Shown in pieces: positions 25,785 through 35,291 of a DNA stretch of 64,000 bases; the first letter of the stretch is position 1, and each line of letters begins with the position of its first letter. This DNA is from Sphingobacterium zeae (GTDB lineage Bacteria > Bacteroidota > Bacteroidia > Sphingobacteriales > Sphingobacteriaceae). The stretch lies in assembly GCF_030818895.1 (NCBI RefSeq), contig NZ_JAUTBA010000001.1, positions 4,154,001 through 4,218,000 of the forward strand. The letters are read 5' to 3'. Under the pieces are notes generated by a model. It was given only the letters and a program-made list of their open reading frames with translations. It was not told where the DNA came from and did not search any database. The position numbers and the translations under genes were made by a program.

Positions 25785-26427
25785 ATCTCCTATCGATTTA
25801 AAAAGCCTACATCTACACAAAAATTATATGTTACAAAAATCGCTTTTTTAAAGTAAATTCTGAATAAAAAAATAAATAATAAAAACCTGCTGTTGTTCGC
25901 AGTAATTGGGATAAATATCCCGCGCAACGTTCAATGGCCAAATCAAAAACAAGACATTTTGTCATTAGTAAAAAAACTAAGGGAAACCGTTCTCGCCAAC
26001 AACTTCAATAGACCTCTACAAAAGAAAGACGATGAAATTTATCGTCTAATTACCGATCCATTTTTTTATCGAATAAAATAAATCACGCGACACCCAACTC
26101 GCCAGCACACTCCCAAAGCAACACCCCATAGACGTCTGATTTTTCCACAAAAAAACAGACAAATTTTCTCGGCGCAGTCTTAGAATCGCTAATTATTTAA
26201 GTATATTCGTCGTATGGTTTAACCTGTTCAATATAGTGCTTTTTTTTCAGAACAGCCGAATATCATCAGGTTGTTTTACAGAAAAAAAATAGTAAAAAGA
26301 AGTAAATCATAAAAATCATAAAAGCCTATTATTCAAATATAAATAAATTTGAAACAGAAGTTAAAGTTCATATAAATAGGAACAATAAAACTAAAAAAAA
26401 TAGCAAATACTCGATATACAAAAATTA
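25785..26427. other. 640-bp spacer between mgtE and the 949-residue protein gene
   Basis: AT-rich and without a convincing gene. A plus-strand frame from about 25857 to 26081 stays open and would encode a short Lys/Asn-rich peptide, but it has no ATG (TTG at 25893) and no recognised motif. Promoters for the two divergent genes must lie here. No exact consensus box was found. Confidence 0.4.
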
Positions 26428-29277
26428 ATGAAACATAAAAACATAATTATCAGCATATTATCATTATTATCATTAATAATATATTCACAAAAAAGTTCTG
26501 CTCAATTTTTTGAAGACAGCCAAGCGCCCTTAAGCCAAAAATGGTATCAGATCGAAACGAAGAATTTTCAACTCATTTTCCCTGAGGAAATGAAGAGCAA
26601 AGCCCCTACCCTAGCTGAGCAGGTTAGCCGATCGCTACGTACGACTGCTAGAAATTACAAAGTATCGCCGCGGAAAATTCCATTCATTATCCATAACACG
26701 AATCTACAAACGAATGGTTTTGTACAGCTGTCTCCACGTAAATCTGAACTATACAGCACCGCCGGCGCAGAACCCGACAACCAGACCTGGCTACCCAATT
26801 TGATCCTTCACGAGTCAAGACACGTAAGTCAATTTGACAAATTGACAGGAAAACTACGCGCGCCATTTTTTGAACAATTAGCCCTTGCCTACTACGGACT
26901 GACCGTTCCTTCCTGGTATTTTGAAGGCGATGCAACCCTTACAGAAACCATATATTCGGAGGGAGGGAGAGGAAGATTACCCGCTTTTGAAATGCCCATT
27001 AAAGCGAACTTTCAATCGAATCACCACTACAGTTTCAATAAATATTTACTGGGTTCCTATAAAGACATTGTTCCAAGTTACTACACAATCGGCTATCTGA
27101 TGACCTCCACTTTAAAGTCGGAATTACCTTCGAATTATGAAGCCGATCTCTTTTCGGAGCTGAACAAAAAACCATTATATCCCTATAATATCAATCGTGT
27201 TTTAAAGAAAAAAATAGGTGGAAATAGTGCTTATTTATACCACAAAACAATAGCAAATTTAGAGACCATATGGAATAAGAAAACAAGCGACTATCAATAC
27301 CAGAAATACAAAGAAATAGACAAGAAAAACGACAGCTATTACAACAGCAATTTATTACCAAAACACAAGAACGGTCTGATCTATTTCATTAAGCAGAACC
27401 CACAAAAGACCAACGCAATTTACACGTATGATGTGGCAACAAAAACAGAAAATAGGCTCGCTAAAACTGGCATACAGTTAACACCACATTTTGACGTAAA
27501 CAGCAATTACATCGTATGGGACGAGCTCAATAAAGATCCGCGTTTCAACAAAAGAACATACAGCGTTATCAATGTCATGGATCTCAAAACAGGGAAAATT
27601 AGCCAGCTCAGCAAACAGACGAGATATTATTCCCCCATTTTAAGCCCATTAGACGAAACAATTGCCTGCGTCGAGGTAGATTTATCCAACGACAGCTATC
27701 TGACGCTTATAAACCTTAAAAACAACAGCATCATCAAACGGATTAAAATAGGCAATTCCGAACAGCTCCAACACCCTGCTTTCAACCCCCAAGGCGATAA
27801 AATAATAGCTATACGATTATCCGAATCCGGAACCGCATTGTGTGAAATTGATCTGAAAAATGACAAAATCACCAACCTAACGCCATGGGGTAATCAACAA
27901 TACGAAAGACCACAATACCTATCAGGTATGAGAATCATCACAAAAGCCAACTTCAACGGTATCGATAATATTTACAGTATCGACCTCTTATCTGGAAAAA
28001 AACAGCTTTTGACAAAGGCACAATTTGGCGCATTCAATCCTTTTTACGATAAGAATACAAGGCAATTATTCTTCAACGACTACCAGTACAACGGCTACAA
28101 GATCGCCCAGACATCCATCGATACCACATTTGATATCGACCCAGAAACGGATTACTTTTCGCATTATTACGCCACGGCATTGACCAGAGACAGCGTGAAA
28201 AATATCGCTGCAGTCTCTGTAGATACTAGTCAGCACTACCAAATTGTTCCCTATCGTGGACTGGGTAGAACGTTCAATTTTCATAGTTTTTCGCTAAGTA
28301 GCAGCAATTTTGAAAGCTTCGACAATTTTAAACCCGGAGTCTTCTGGTTATCAAACAACATCTTAAACACCACACAAATTGCTCTGGGGTATGAATATGA
28401 CACCGACATTCGAAAAGGAGTATACTCGGCAGAACTTACCTACAACAAGTACTTTCCAAAATTCTCGCTACGCTATGAAAACAGAGGGCAAATTGCAGCA
28501 GCAAGCATCCCTAACAAACCTGACAGTAGCATCCGTTTCGACTGGCGCGAGCATTATATATCTTCACAGATCTCCATCCCGCTCTCCTTTTATAAAAGAG
28601 ACTACGTCTACTCCACTGGATTCAACCTGGCGACAGCCTATCTACGGCGCTATGACCTTAGCCGAACAGACGTCAAGAACTTTAATTACGAGACTGCATT
28701 TCCCTTGACCTATCAGCTTTACCTCAATCGAAATGCGCGAATGGCCAATATGGACCTCTACCCAAGATGGGGACAAAATTTTAGTGTCACCTACCGACAT
28801 ACGCCTTTTGAAAACAATGCAAAAGGTGAAATTTTATCAGCAAGAACAGTATTCTATCTACCTGGATTTATGAGCAATCACGGTTTTCAAATTAGATTGA
28901 GCGCCCAAACAGGATCAGGAATTTATCAATACATCAACGATATCCCTCTTGTGAGTGGATTTAGCTACTACAAATATGAAAAAATAAAAAACACGGTGTT
29001 GGTCAACTATCGTTTCCCTATAGCTTATCCCGACCTTGGATTAGGATCTTTAGCCTATATTAAACGTGTAAAAGGAGGAATATTTGCCGATTATCAAAAT
29101 ATACACAAACACAGGGAGATCTCACCAAAAAGCTTTGGAGCCTATCTGTCGCTTGATTTCAATGCTTTCAGATACCCACTTCCAGATTTCGAATTCGTCG
29201 TTAAGGGTACCTATATCAATGACAACTCGACAACACAACGTATAGTTCCAACATTCAGTCTAAGCTACAGTTACTAA
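26428..29277 (+). CDS. Exported zinc-protease-like, beta-propeller and beta-barrel protein
   Basis: A 949-residue exported protein with a signal peptide (residues 1-25, ending SSAQ). Residues about 35-280 look like a gluzincin metallopeptidase: LHESRHVSQFD gives the HExxH motif (His128, Glu129, His132), and SWYFEGDATLTE supplies a candidate third ligand (Glu166). Residues about 290-600 hold TolB/PD40-like propeller repeats (for example YYSPILSPLDETIACVE and LQHPAFNPQGDKIIAI). The last 300 residues are alternating, aromatic-rich strands ending in FSLSYSY, as in outer-membrane barrels. So the protease and propeller probably sit at the outer membrane. No homologue with known function is recalled. 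It ends in a 4-bp overlap with the convergent gene. Confidence 0.72.
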   Translation: MKHKNIIISILSLLSLIIYSQKSSAQFFEDSQAPLSQKWYQIETKNFQLIFPEEMKSKAPTLAEQVSRSLRTTARNYKVSPRKIPFIIHNTNLQTNGFVQLSPRKSELYSTAGAEPDNQTWLPNLILHESRHVSQFDKLTGKLRAPFFEQLALAYYGLTVPSWYFEGDATLTETIYSEGGRGRLPAFEMPIKANFQSNHHYSFNKYLLGSYKDIVPSYYTIGYLMTSTLKSELPSNYEADLFSELNKKPLYPYNINRVLKKKIGGNSAYLYHKTIANLETIWNKKTSDYQYQKYKEIDKKNDSYYNSNLLPKHKNGLIYFIKQNPQKTNAIYTYDVATKTENRLAKTGIQLTPHFDVNSNYIVWDELNKDPRFNKRTYSVINVMDLKTGKISQLSKQTRYYSPILSPLDETIACVEVDLSNDSYLTLINLKNNSIIKRIKIGNSEQLQHPAFNPQGDKIIAIRLSESGTALCEIDLKNDKITNLTPWGNQQYERPQYLSGMRIITKANFNGIDNIYSIDLLSGKKQLLTKAQFGAFNPFYDKNTRQLFFNDYQYNGYKIAQTSIDTTFDIDPETDYFSHYYATALTRDSVKNIAAVSVDTSQHYQIVPYRGLGRTFNFHSFSLSSSNFESFDNFKPGVFWLSNNILNTTQIALGYEYDTDIRKGVYSAELTYNKYFPKFSLRYENRGQIAAASIPNKPDSSIRFDWREHYISSQISIPLSFYKRDYVYSTGFNLATAYLRRYDLSRTDVKNFNYETAFPLTYQLYLNRNARMANMDLYPRWGQNFSVTYRHTPFENNAKGEILSARTVFYLPGFMSNHGFQIRLSAQTGSGIYQYINDIPLVSGFSYYKYEKIKNTVLVNYRFPIAYPDLGLGSLAYIKRVKGGIFADYQNIHKHREISPKSFGAYLSLDFNAFRYPLPDFEFVVKGTYINDNSTTQRIVPTFSLSYSY

Positions 29278-30128
29278 GGGTGGATCGCCCAATTAAAATT
29301 GAGCGCCAACGCATAATGATCTGACAACGGCAGCCCTTTCGCATTCGTGAATAAATTGTTTTCTATATTATAGTCCCGGGCAGCAAGACTGAGGTCACTG
29401 CTGCTCCTGTAAAGAATCTTATCAATGGATTCGCTCTGATTACATATAGACAACATATGCTGAGGTTTGAACTCGTGGCGGGCCTCTGGCACTAACCCCC
29501 CATTTTCGAGTTCAACCCAGCTATCAACCAAAGCCGTTGAATCCATAAAATCATGCAGATTATCATCACAAAAGCTATAATGTGCATTAAAATCACCCAT
29601 TACAATAAGTGGCTTACCGCTCGAATGCTCTCCAATATAATCACGTAGCTGATTGAGATTATCCCGGCGTGCACTTGAAGCTTTTCTGCTATTTTGTGCA
29701 TTTGCATGAACATTATACACATCTAACCAGACTTCAGGAACGATTTCTATCTGAACTAAGGTGAAGCCCTTTGGTGTCAGAAAATCGGCTCCTGTACGTT
29801 TCTTCCAGGGCACACGGACAACATCGGTCATCGGAAAATGAGACAGGGTATTGAGACCATCACCAAAGGGAACACGTCCCTTGGTTCTTGTGCGATATGG
29901 ATGTGAATTACCGCCCCAATATAGACTTCTATTATAATTGAAATCCTCCTGCACATTAACAATGTCAAAAGGATTGATCTTCTTTCCAATTTCAGCAATA
30001 CTTCTGCTTCTTCCTGTAATTGCCGACGAAATAATCCCGGGCAATCCCGCTACATTATACGTAAGCACTGAAAAAAAACCTGAATTTATTTTTTCTCTAT
30101 TCTTATTTGCGTCCATCGATATCTGCAT
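29274..30128 (-). CDS. Endonuclease/exonuclease/phosphatase family protein
   Basis: A 284-residue protein of the EEP (DNase I-like / sphingomyelinase-like) fold. Visible motifs are SVLTYNVAGLPG at the start, IVNVQEDFNYNRS with the metal-binding glutamate, VYNVHANAQNS, LIVMGDFNAHYS, and LPLSDHYALALNF with the C-terminal His. Such proteins cleave phosphodiesters in nucleic acids, sphingomyelin or inositol phosphates; the substrate is not clear here. There is no obvious signal peptide. Met5 (30116) is an alternative start. The protein-coding ends overlap by 4 bp with the convergent 949-residue gene. Confidence 0.82.
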   Translation of the reverse strand: MQISMDANKNREKINSGFFSVLTYNVAGLPGIISSAITGRSRSIAEIGKKINPFDIVNVQEDFNYNRSLYWGGNSHPYRTRTKGRVPFGDGLNTLSHFPMTDVVRVPWKKRTGADFLTPKGFTLVQIEIVPEVWLDVYNVHANAQNSRKASSARRDNLNQLRDYIGEHSSGKPLIVMGDFNAHYSFCDDNLHDFMDSTALVDSWVELENGGLVPEARHEFKPQHMLSICNQSESIDKILYRSSSDLSLAARDYNIENNLFTNAKGLPLSDHYALALNFNWAIHP

Positions 30129-30261
30129 ATATAACCTTGTCTGATAAATTTAGCAATTACAATAAAAACTCACGAGTACTGTACAGACAATTAACGGATA
30201 ATTGATACAATCTGACATTACATCCATAGTTTAGCACAAGCGATAGCGCGATGCATAAAAT

Positions 30262-30293
30262 AAAAAAAGGGACAACCCAATGCTGTCCCTTTT
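30262..30293 (-). terminator. Terminator after pgk
   Basis: Nine-bp stem AAAGGGACA/TGTCCCTTT with a loop of about 9 bases. On the minus strand it is followed by TTTTTTT. It lies 20 bp past the pgk stop. Confidence 0.85.
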
Positions 30294-30312
30294 CCAAAAA
30301 ATTTAATTTATA

Positions 30313-31503
30313 TTAATCTTCGAGTGCCTTTACACCAGGAAGCACCTTTCCTTCCATGTATTCCAAAAGCGCACCACCGCCTGTACTGACATAACTTACA
30401 TCTTCAGTCATACCAAATTTACTTACCGCAGCAGCAGAATCACCACCTCCTATTAAAGAGAATGCCCCATTCTTCGTTGCATCCACAACAGCATCAGCTA
30501 CAGCTTTGGTACCCTTTGCAAAGGTATCAAATTCAAAAACACCCATTGGACCGTTCCAAAGAACCGTTTTAGAATTTTTGATGATCGCAGCGAAATTTGC
30601 TGCAGACTCCTGACCAATATCCAGACCTTGCAAATCTGCAGGAATTTGATCATTTGGTCCATCATACACATTGGCATCGTTGGAAAATGCATCTGCAATC
30701 TGAGCATCCGTAGGAATAACCAAGTTTACACCTTTTTCCTTCGCTTTTTTCACCAACTCATTCGCTAAATCAAGTTTATCGATTTCAACCAATGATTGAC
30801 CAATTTCACCCCCTCTAGCTTTGATGAACGTATAAGCCATACCTCCACCAATTAAAAGGTTGTCAACTTTATCCAATAAGGCCTCAATTAACTGAATTTT
30901 ATCAGAAACTTTTGCTCCACCCATGATAGCCGTAAATGGTCTAACCGGATTGTTTAATACTTTTTCTGCATTTCCGACCTCAGCTGCCATCAGGTAACCA
31001 CTATATTTCGATCCTGGAAAAAATTGCGCAACAATTGCTGTCGAAGCATGCGCTCTATGGGCTGTACCGAAAGCATCGTTCACATAGATATCGCCTAATT
31101 TTGACAACTTCTCAGCAAATTCAACATCTCCCTTTTCTTCTTCTTTATAGAAGCGAAGGTTTTCTAGCAATAAAACCTGACCAGCCTGTAAAGCTGCCGC
31201 TTTTTCTACGGCCTCTGTACCGATACAATCATTGGCAAAGTGAACATCAGTACCTAAAACCTGTGAAAGATGTGCAACAATATGTTTTAATGAATACTTA
31301 TCAGTAGGACCATCTTTTGGCCTTCCTAAATGGGACATCAATATCACGCTTCCACCATCTTTCAAAATCTTCTTTATCGTTGGAGCCGCTCCCTGGATAC
31401 GATTATCATCCGTAATATTGAAATTTTCATCCAAAGGCACGTTGAAATCCACACGTACCAAGGCCTTTTTACCTGCAAAATTTAAATCGTCTACTGTTTT
31501 CAT
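30313..31503 (-). CDS. pgk: Phosphoglycerate kinase
   Basis: A 396-residue glycolytic enzyme that makes ATP and 3-phosphoglycerate from 1,3-bisphosphoglycerate. Hallmarks are the N-terminal [14 protein letters not shown], the substrate-binding arginine regions [13 protein letters not shown] and [39 protein letters not shown], and the nucleotide site [16 protein letters not shown] with GGGDSAAAV. The length is standard. It is a single gene with its own terminator. Confidence 0.96.
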   Translation of the reverse strand: MKTVDDLNFAGKKALVRVDFNVPLDENFNITDDNRIQGAAPTIKKILKDGGSVILMSHLGRPKDGPTDKYSLKHIVAHLSQVLGTDVHFANDCIGTEAVEKAAALQAGQVLLLENLRFYKEEEKGDVEFAEKLSKLGDIYVNDAFGTAHRAHASTAIVAQFFPGSKYSGYLMAAEVGNAEKVLNNPVRPFTAIMGGAKVSDKIQLIEALLDKVDNLLIGGGMAYTFIKARGGEIGQSLVEIDKLDLANELVKKAKEKGVNLVIPTDAQIADAFSNDANVYDGPNDQIPADLQGLDIGQESAANFAAIIKNSKTVLWNGPMGVFEFDTFAKGTKAVADAVVDATKNGAFSLIGGGDSAAAVSKFGMTEDVSYVSTGGGALLEYMEGKVLPGVKALED

Positions 31504-31719
31504 TCTGTAACTTTATTGATTTGGGATTAGGTCGTTTTGTTAAACGAACAGCTAAATATAAAAAAAAGCATTTGCTTTCATCAGAAATAATTATTTATTC
31601 ATGGCAATTCCTACCTTGGATCGGACTTCTCAGCACGCAATGTAAGAACTACCCGCATCATTATAAATTATAATCACCTACAACCATACTACGATTGACC
31701 TTCCTTTAAGTATCAATTA

Positions 31720-33486
31720 CTAGTGAATCTCAACGCTATACGGCAATCTCGCCTGTACCCCCGTCTGTGCTGTAGCTTTTTTCATAACATCAAAATAGCG
31801 ATAGTACTCGCCCATTTGCTCTTTCGCAAGCCAAACTTGGACTTTTTCTTTTGAATTATTTAATATCGAGGTAAAAGGATCTTCTTTCTCCGGATACTGC
31901 GACACTTTATAGTTACTCAAATTGGCCTTTTTTGCGGCAGCCTGAATAGCGGCATCCAAGTTACCGAGGCGGTCAACCAATTTATTGTTCACCCCCTGCG
32001 CGCCAGTCCAAACTCTTCCCTGTCCAATGCTATCCACATCAGCAATGGATAATTTACGGCCGTCTGCAACAACTTTAGTAAATGTACCATATACTTTATC
32101 CACTTCCCGCTGGATGATATCCCTTTCTTCTGCTGTCAACGGCCGATCGAAAGAAGTCATCAAATCAGCAAACTTACCCGTCTTTACACCATCATAATGC
32201 ACTCCAATTTTATTGTTCATCAGATTTTGGAAATTAGGAATCACACCAAATACACCAATAGATCCTGTAATTGTAGTTGGTTCAGCAAATATCGAATCTG
32301 CTGCCGCCGAGATATAATACCCACCTGATGCAGCTAAATCTCCCATCGACACGATTACAGGTTTCACTTTCTTGGTCAAAATAACCTCCCGCCAGATAAT
32401 ATCCGACGCTAAAGCAGATCCACCTGGTGAATTCACACGCAAAACAACAGCTTTAACAGCATCATCTTCTCTTAATTTCCGTAGTTCGCGGGAGAATTTA
32501 TCACCACCGATTTGACCTGGTCCTGTCCCCTCCCCGTCAACAATTTCTCCGGCAGCATAAAGAACCGCGACTTCAGATCCGCTCGCATCATCTTTTAACT
32601 TTTTATTATAATCCAATAGGGAAACAAACGATATCTCATCCTTTTCCGAAATTTTCAGACGTTTTCTCAAATCCGATAAAAGTTCGTCTTTATACAACTT
32701 GGCATCTGCAAGCTTATATCTTACCGCGTCGTCCGCATCCCGGACACGATAGTCATTCGCAATAGCGCGTAATGAATCGGCAGCAATATTTCTGCTCGCT
32801 GCTATTTCATTAATAAAGGTACTGTATATACTTCCCAAATATGATGTTACCTGCAAGCGATTGGGATCGCTCATTTTATTTAAAAAGAAAGGTTCAACAG
32901 CGCTTTTAAATGTACCCACCTTCACAATTTGCATCTCTACCCCAACCTTATCCAAAAGATCTTTATAGAACATCGTAGAACTTGCCAACCCTTTAAAATC
33001 GATTGTACCTTGTGGATTAACATACACCTTATCAGCGATGCTTGCCACATAATAAGCCTTTTGGTCGTAGCCGGCATTATAAGCAACAACAAATTTACCC
33101 GTCTTCTTAAAGGCCAAAAGTTCGTCCCTTACTTCCTTTAAACTCGCAAAGCCAACACCGACATGGCTAGCATCTAAATAAATCCCTTTAATATTGCCAT
33201 CGGTAGCTGCATACTTGATCCTCGCCAAAATATCGTCTAGACCAATATTTTTAGTGGAATAACCTGGAAGATTGAGACTACCCAAAGGATTAGCTTCACT
33301 CCTCTCGGTGATGTCATAATCAAAGGAAAGGTATAAAACTGAATTGCTTTTCACAACAATTTCCTGATCAGAGGATGCCGAACTGATAATCGCTCCAATA
33401 ATTCCCATCAGAACAATAAATAACACAACAAAAGAAATTACAATCCCTGTAATTGTTGCCAGTACATACTTAAAAAATGATTTCAT
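31720..33486 (-). CDS. sppA: Signal peptide peptidase SppA, long form
   Basis: A 588-residue membrane protease of the 67K SppA type, which degrades cleaved signal peptides. It has one N-terminal membrane helix (residues about 5-35) and two ClpP-like domains. The catalytic lysine lies in the N-terminal repeat (NAGYDQKAYYVASIADKVYV). The nucleophilic serine is in the C-terminal repeat (GDLAASGGYYISAAADSIF), followed by TITGSIGVFG. The two-domain layout and length match the E. coli-like form. Confidence 0.93.
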   Translation of the reverse strand: MKSFFKYVLATITGIVISFVVLFIVLMGIIGAIISSASSDQEIVVKSNSVLYLSFDYDITERSEANPLGSLNLPGYSTKNIGLDDILARIKYAATDGNIKGIYLDASHVGVGFASLKEVRDELLAFKKTGKFVVAYNAGYDQKAYYVASIADKVYVNPQGTIDFKGLASSTMFYKDLLDKVGVEMQIVKVGTFKSAVEPFFLNKMSDPNRLQVTSYLGSIYSTFINEIAASRNIAADSLRAIANDYRVRDADDAVRYKLADAKLYKDELLSDLRKRLKISEKDEISFVSLLDYNKKLKDDASGSEVAVLYAAGEIVDGEGTGPGQIGGDKFSRELRKLREDDAVKAVVLRVNSPGGSALASDIIWREVILTKKVKPVIVSMGDLAASGGYYISAAADSIFAEPTTITGSIGVFGVIPNFQNLMNNKIGVHYDGVKTGKFADLMTSFDRPLTAEERDIIQREVDKVYGTFTKVVADGRKLSIADVDSIGQGRVWTGAQGVNNKLVDRLGNLDAAIQAAAKKANLSNYKVSQYPEKEDPFTSILNNSKEKVQVWLAKEQMGEYYRYFDVMKKATAQTGVQARLPYSVEIH

Positions 33487-33704
33487 ATTTTGTAATTATA
33501 ACCGATTAATAACAACTCTACTAATCGAACGCGCTATTTTCCATTAAAGGTAATGCAATATTCTTTATTGACACAGTCTTTTATTTCATCTATAACATAT
33601 TTTCTTCCCAAAGTGAGCTGACTCGCGAACAGAAATTTACATAATCGGATGGAATTAATAGACAAATTTCATCATTAAATTCCTCAAAAGCTTATTTTAG
33701 CAGT

Positions 33705-34209
33705 ATGAATAAGATATATATCCTATTGGGCACCAATCTAGGGGATCGTTTCCAGCAGCTTAATTTAGCGAGAAAGCAGCTTGAGAAACATGTTGGAGAG
33801 ATAATTGAAGCATCATCAATTTATGAAACTGCCGCCTGGGGAGTTAAAGACCAACCAGCTTTTTTAAATCAGGTCATCTTGGTGGCGTCCGCATTACCGC
33901 CCTTAGACTGCTTAAAACTGACACAGCATATCGAACAGGAATTGGGACGTGTACGTAAAGAAAAGTGGGGAGAAAGAGTTATTGACATCGACCTACTCTA
34001 CTTCAAACCAAGAAATCATCGACCTACCATCACTTCAGATTCCACACCCCTACATTGCCCAACGTAGGTTCACACTCGAACCGTTGGCGGAAATAGCCCC
34101 CGACTATGTTCACCCTGTTTACAAAAAAAATAATGTATATTTATTGGATAAATGCAAAGACGATTTACCTGTAAAGAAAACAAGCAACGATGAACCATCT
34201 CGACATTGA
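33705..34209 (+). pseudogene. folK: folK, frameshifted 2-amino-4-hydroxy-6-hydroxymethyldihydropteridine diphosphokinase
   Basis: FolK transfers pyrophosphate from ATP to the pterin in folate synthesis. The first frame (33705 onward) reads IYILLGTNLGDRFQQLNLAR, AAWGVKDQPAFLNQV and GERVIDIDLLYF. After Phe100 (34002-34004) it leaves homology and stops at 34067. The frame that overlaps it continues NQEIIDLPSLQIPHPYIAQR, then FTLEPLAEIAPDYVHP, exactly the missing C-terminal half. One extra A in the AAA at 34005-34007 explains the break. Both halves are well conserved, so the change is recent or a sequencing error. If real, the enzyme would lose its C-terminal third, a serious defect for an essential pathway. 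Confidence 0.85.
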
Positions 34210-34534
34210 ACTGATCAGCCTAAACATGTTCGACAATCAAGAATTAATTAAACAATTTGTATCAATGTACCTTATTCAAACACCTGTCGATCTCGATAAG
34301 CTCCGCCAGGCATTAGCTGAAGGTAACCTGCAGAAAATTGGCGATGCCGCCCATCATATCAAACCGACAATGGACTATATAGGTGCTTTTCATCTGAAAG
34401 AAAAATTTGAAGAATTGGAGAACCACGCAAAAAACAAGGAATCTTTAGAGATACTGCGGGCAACTTTCGGTATCATCGATATCGAGATGAAGGAACTCCT
34501 TTTTGAATTGGAACAATATGAAAAAACGATCTAA
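34190..34534 (+). CDS. Stand-alone Hpt (histidine phosphotransfer) domain protein
   Basis: A 114-residue single-domain Hpt protein. The phosphorylated histidine is predicted as His55 in GDAAHHIKPTMDYIGAFHL, matching the AHxLKG pattern with Pro in place of Gly. Helices before and after fit the four-helix Hpt bundle (LDKLRQALAEGN and LKEKFEELENHAK). It would pass phosphate between response regulator receivers in a phosphorelay, but no receiver or histidine kinase gene is in the window. It starts 20 bp inside the folK end, so translation may be coupled. Its stop lies in a terminator loop. Confidence 0.8.
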   Translation: MNHLDIELISLNMFDNQELIKQFVSMYLIQTPVDLDKLRQALAEGNLQKIGDAAHHIKPTMDYIGAFHLKEKFEELENHAKNKESLEILRATFGIIDIEMKELLFELEQYEKTI

Positions 34535-34550
34535 GCCAGATCGTTTTTTT
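34521..34550. terminator. Bidirectional terminator spanning two stop codons
   Basis: Stem AAAAAACGATCT/AGATCGTTTTTT with a 5-base loop. A and T runs flank both sides, so it can stop the Hpt and pssA transcripts alike. Both stop codons fall at the loop. Confidence 0.85.
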
Positions 34551-35217
34551 TATTGAAATGCAATGCAGATAAGATGAAATACAAAATGAGAATAACGGGA
34601 AGAGCCATAAATTGACCAATCGTAAAAAAAATCACAGTCAAGATCAGAAATATAAAACGATATTTATTTGCTTTCCATTCCATTGAACTAAATTTCATCG
34701 AAAACAGCCTAATTTCACTTACCAACAGATAACTTGTTAAAAGGACACTACCCATTAAAATCAACGGATTTAAAACAAGCTGTGGATAGGTCTCAGCGAT
34801 ATAAGGAAGTGAAAGCACATAAAATGTATTCATAGGTGTATTCAAACCAATGAAATCCGAAGTTTGGCGCTCATCCAGGTTGAACTTTGCTAAACGTAAA
34901 GCCGAGAAAACTGTAATAATAAATCCCAAATAAGGATATAAAGAGCCATCAGGAAATACCTTTGACGCTAAAGTAAACATGATTGTTCCAGGTAAAAAGC
35001 CAAAACTAACCATATCGGCCAACGAGTCAAGTTCCTTCCCAATCGACGATTTAACATGGAGAAGACGCGCTACCATTCCGTCAAAAAAATCAAATATCCC
35101 CGACGCAAACACACAGATGGTAACGATTTTAATATTACCTTGTAATGCCATTAATACAGCGATACACCCACTAAATAAATTTAGACAAGTCAGCAGATTC
35201 GGGATATGTTTTTTCAT
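34531..35217 (-). CDS. pssA: CDP-diacylglycerol--serine O-phosphatidyltransferase
   Basis: A 228-residue integral membrane enzyme of the CDP-alcohol phosphatidyltransferase family, making phosphatidylserine, the precursor of phosphatidylethanolamine. The signature DG(x)2AR(x)8G(x)3D(x)3D is visible in FDGMVARLLHVKSS, then IGKELDSLADMVS. About seven hydrophobic segments follow. The length and the motif context match PssA of Bacteroidota rather than PgsA. The C-terminal 4 bp overlap the convergent Hpt gene. It may be read from its own promoter, since the rho terminator lies upstream. Confidence 0.9.
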   Translation of the reverse strand: MKKHIPNLLTCLNLFSGCIAVLMALQGNIKIVTICVFASGIFDFFDGMVARLLHVKSSIGKELDSLADMVSFGFLPGTIMFTLASKVFPDGSLYPYLGFIITVFSALRLAKFNLDERQTSDFIGLNTPMNTFYVLSLPYIAETYPQLVLNPLILMGSVLLTSYLLVSEIRLFSMKFSSMEWKANKYRFIFLILTVIFFTIGQFMALPVILILYFILSALHFNKKNDLA

Positions 35218-35232
35218 GTACAGGATCTATTT

Positions 35233-35269
35233 TATAAAAAAAGCCATCATTTGATTAAAAATGATGGCT
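35233..35269 (-). terminator. Terminator after rho
   Basis: An 11-bp stem, AGCCATCATTT/AAATGATGGCT, with a 6-base loop, and a T run on the minus strand. It lies 22 bp beyond the rho stop. Confidence 0.85.
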
Positions 35270-35291
35270 AAAATATCAAAATTTGATGGGA

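Noticed and set aside
25893-26081. 62-residue ORF in the spacer downstream of mgtE
   Set aside because: TTG start, no motif, no homologue recognised, and no promoter or terminator fits it.
34005-34007. Programmed frameshift in folK
   Set aside because: No slippery heptamer or downstream stem is seen; a simple one-base insertion explains it.
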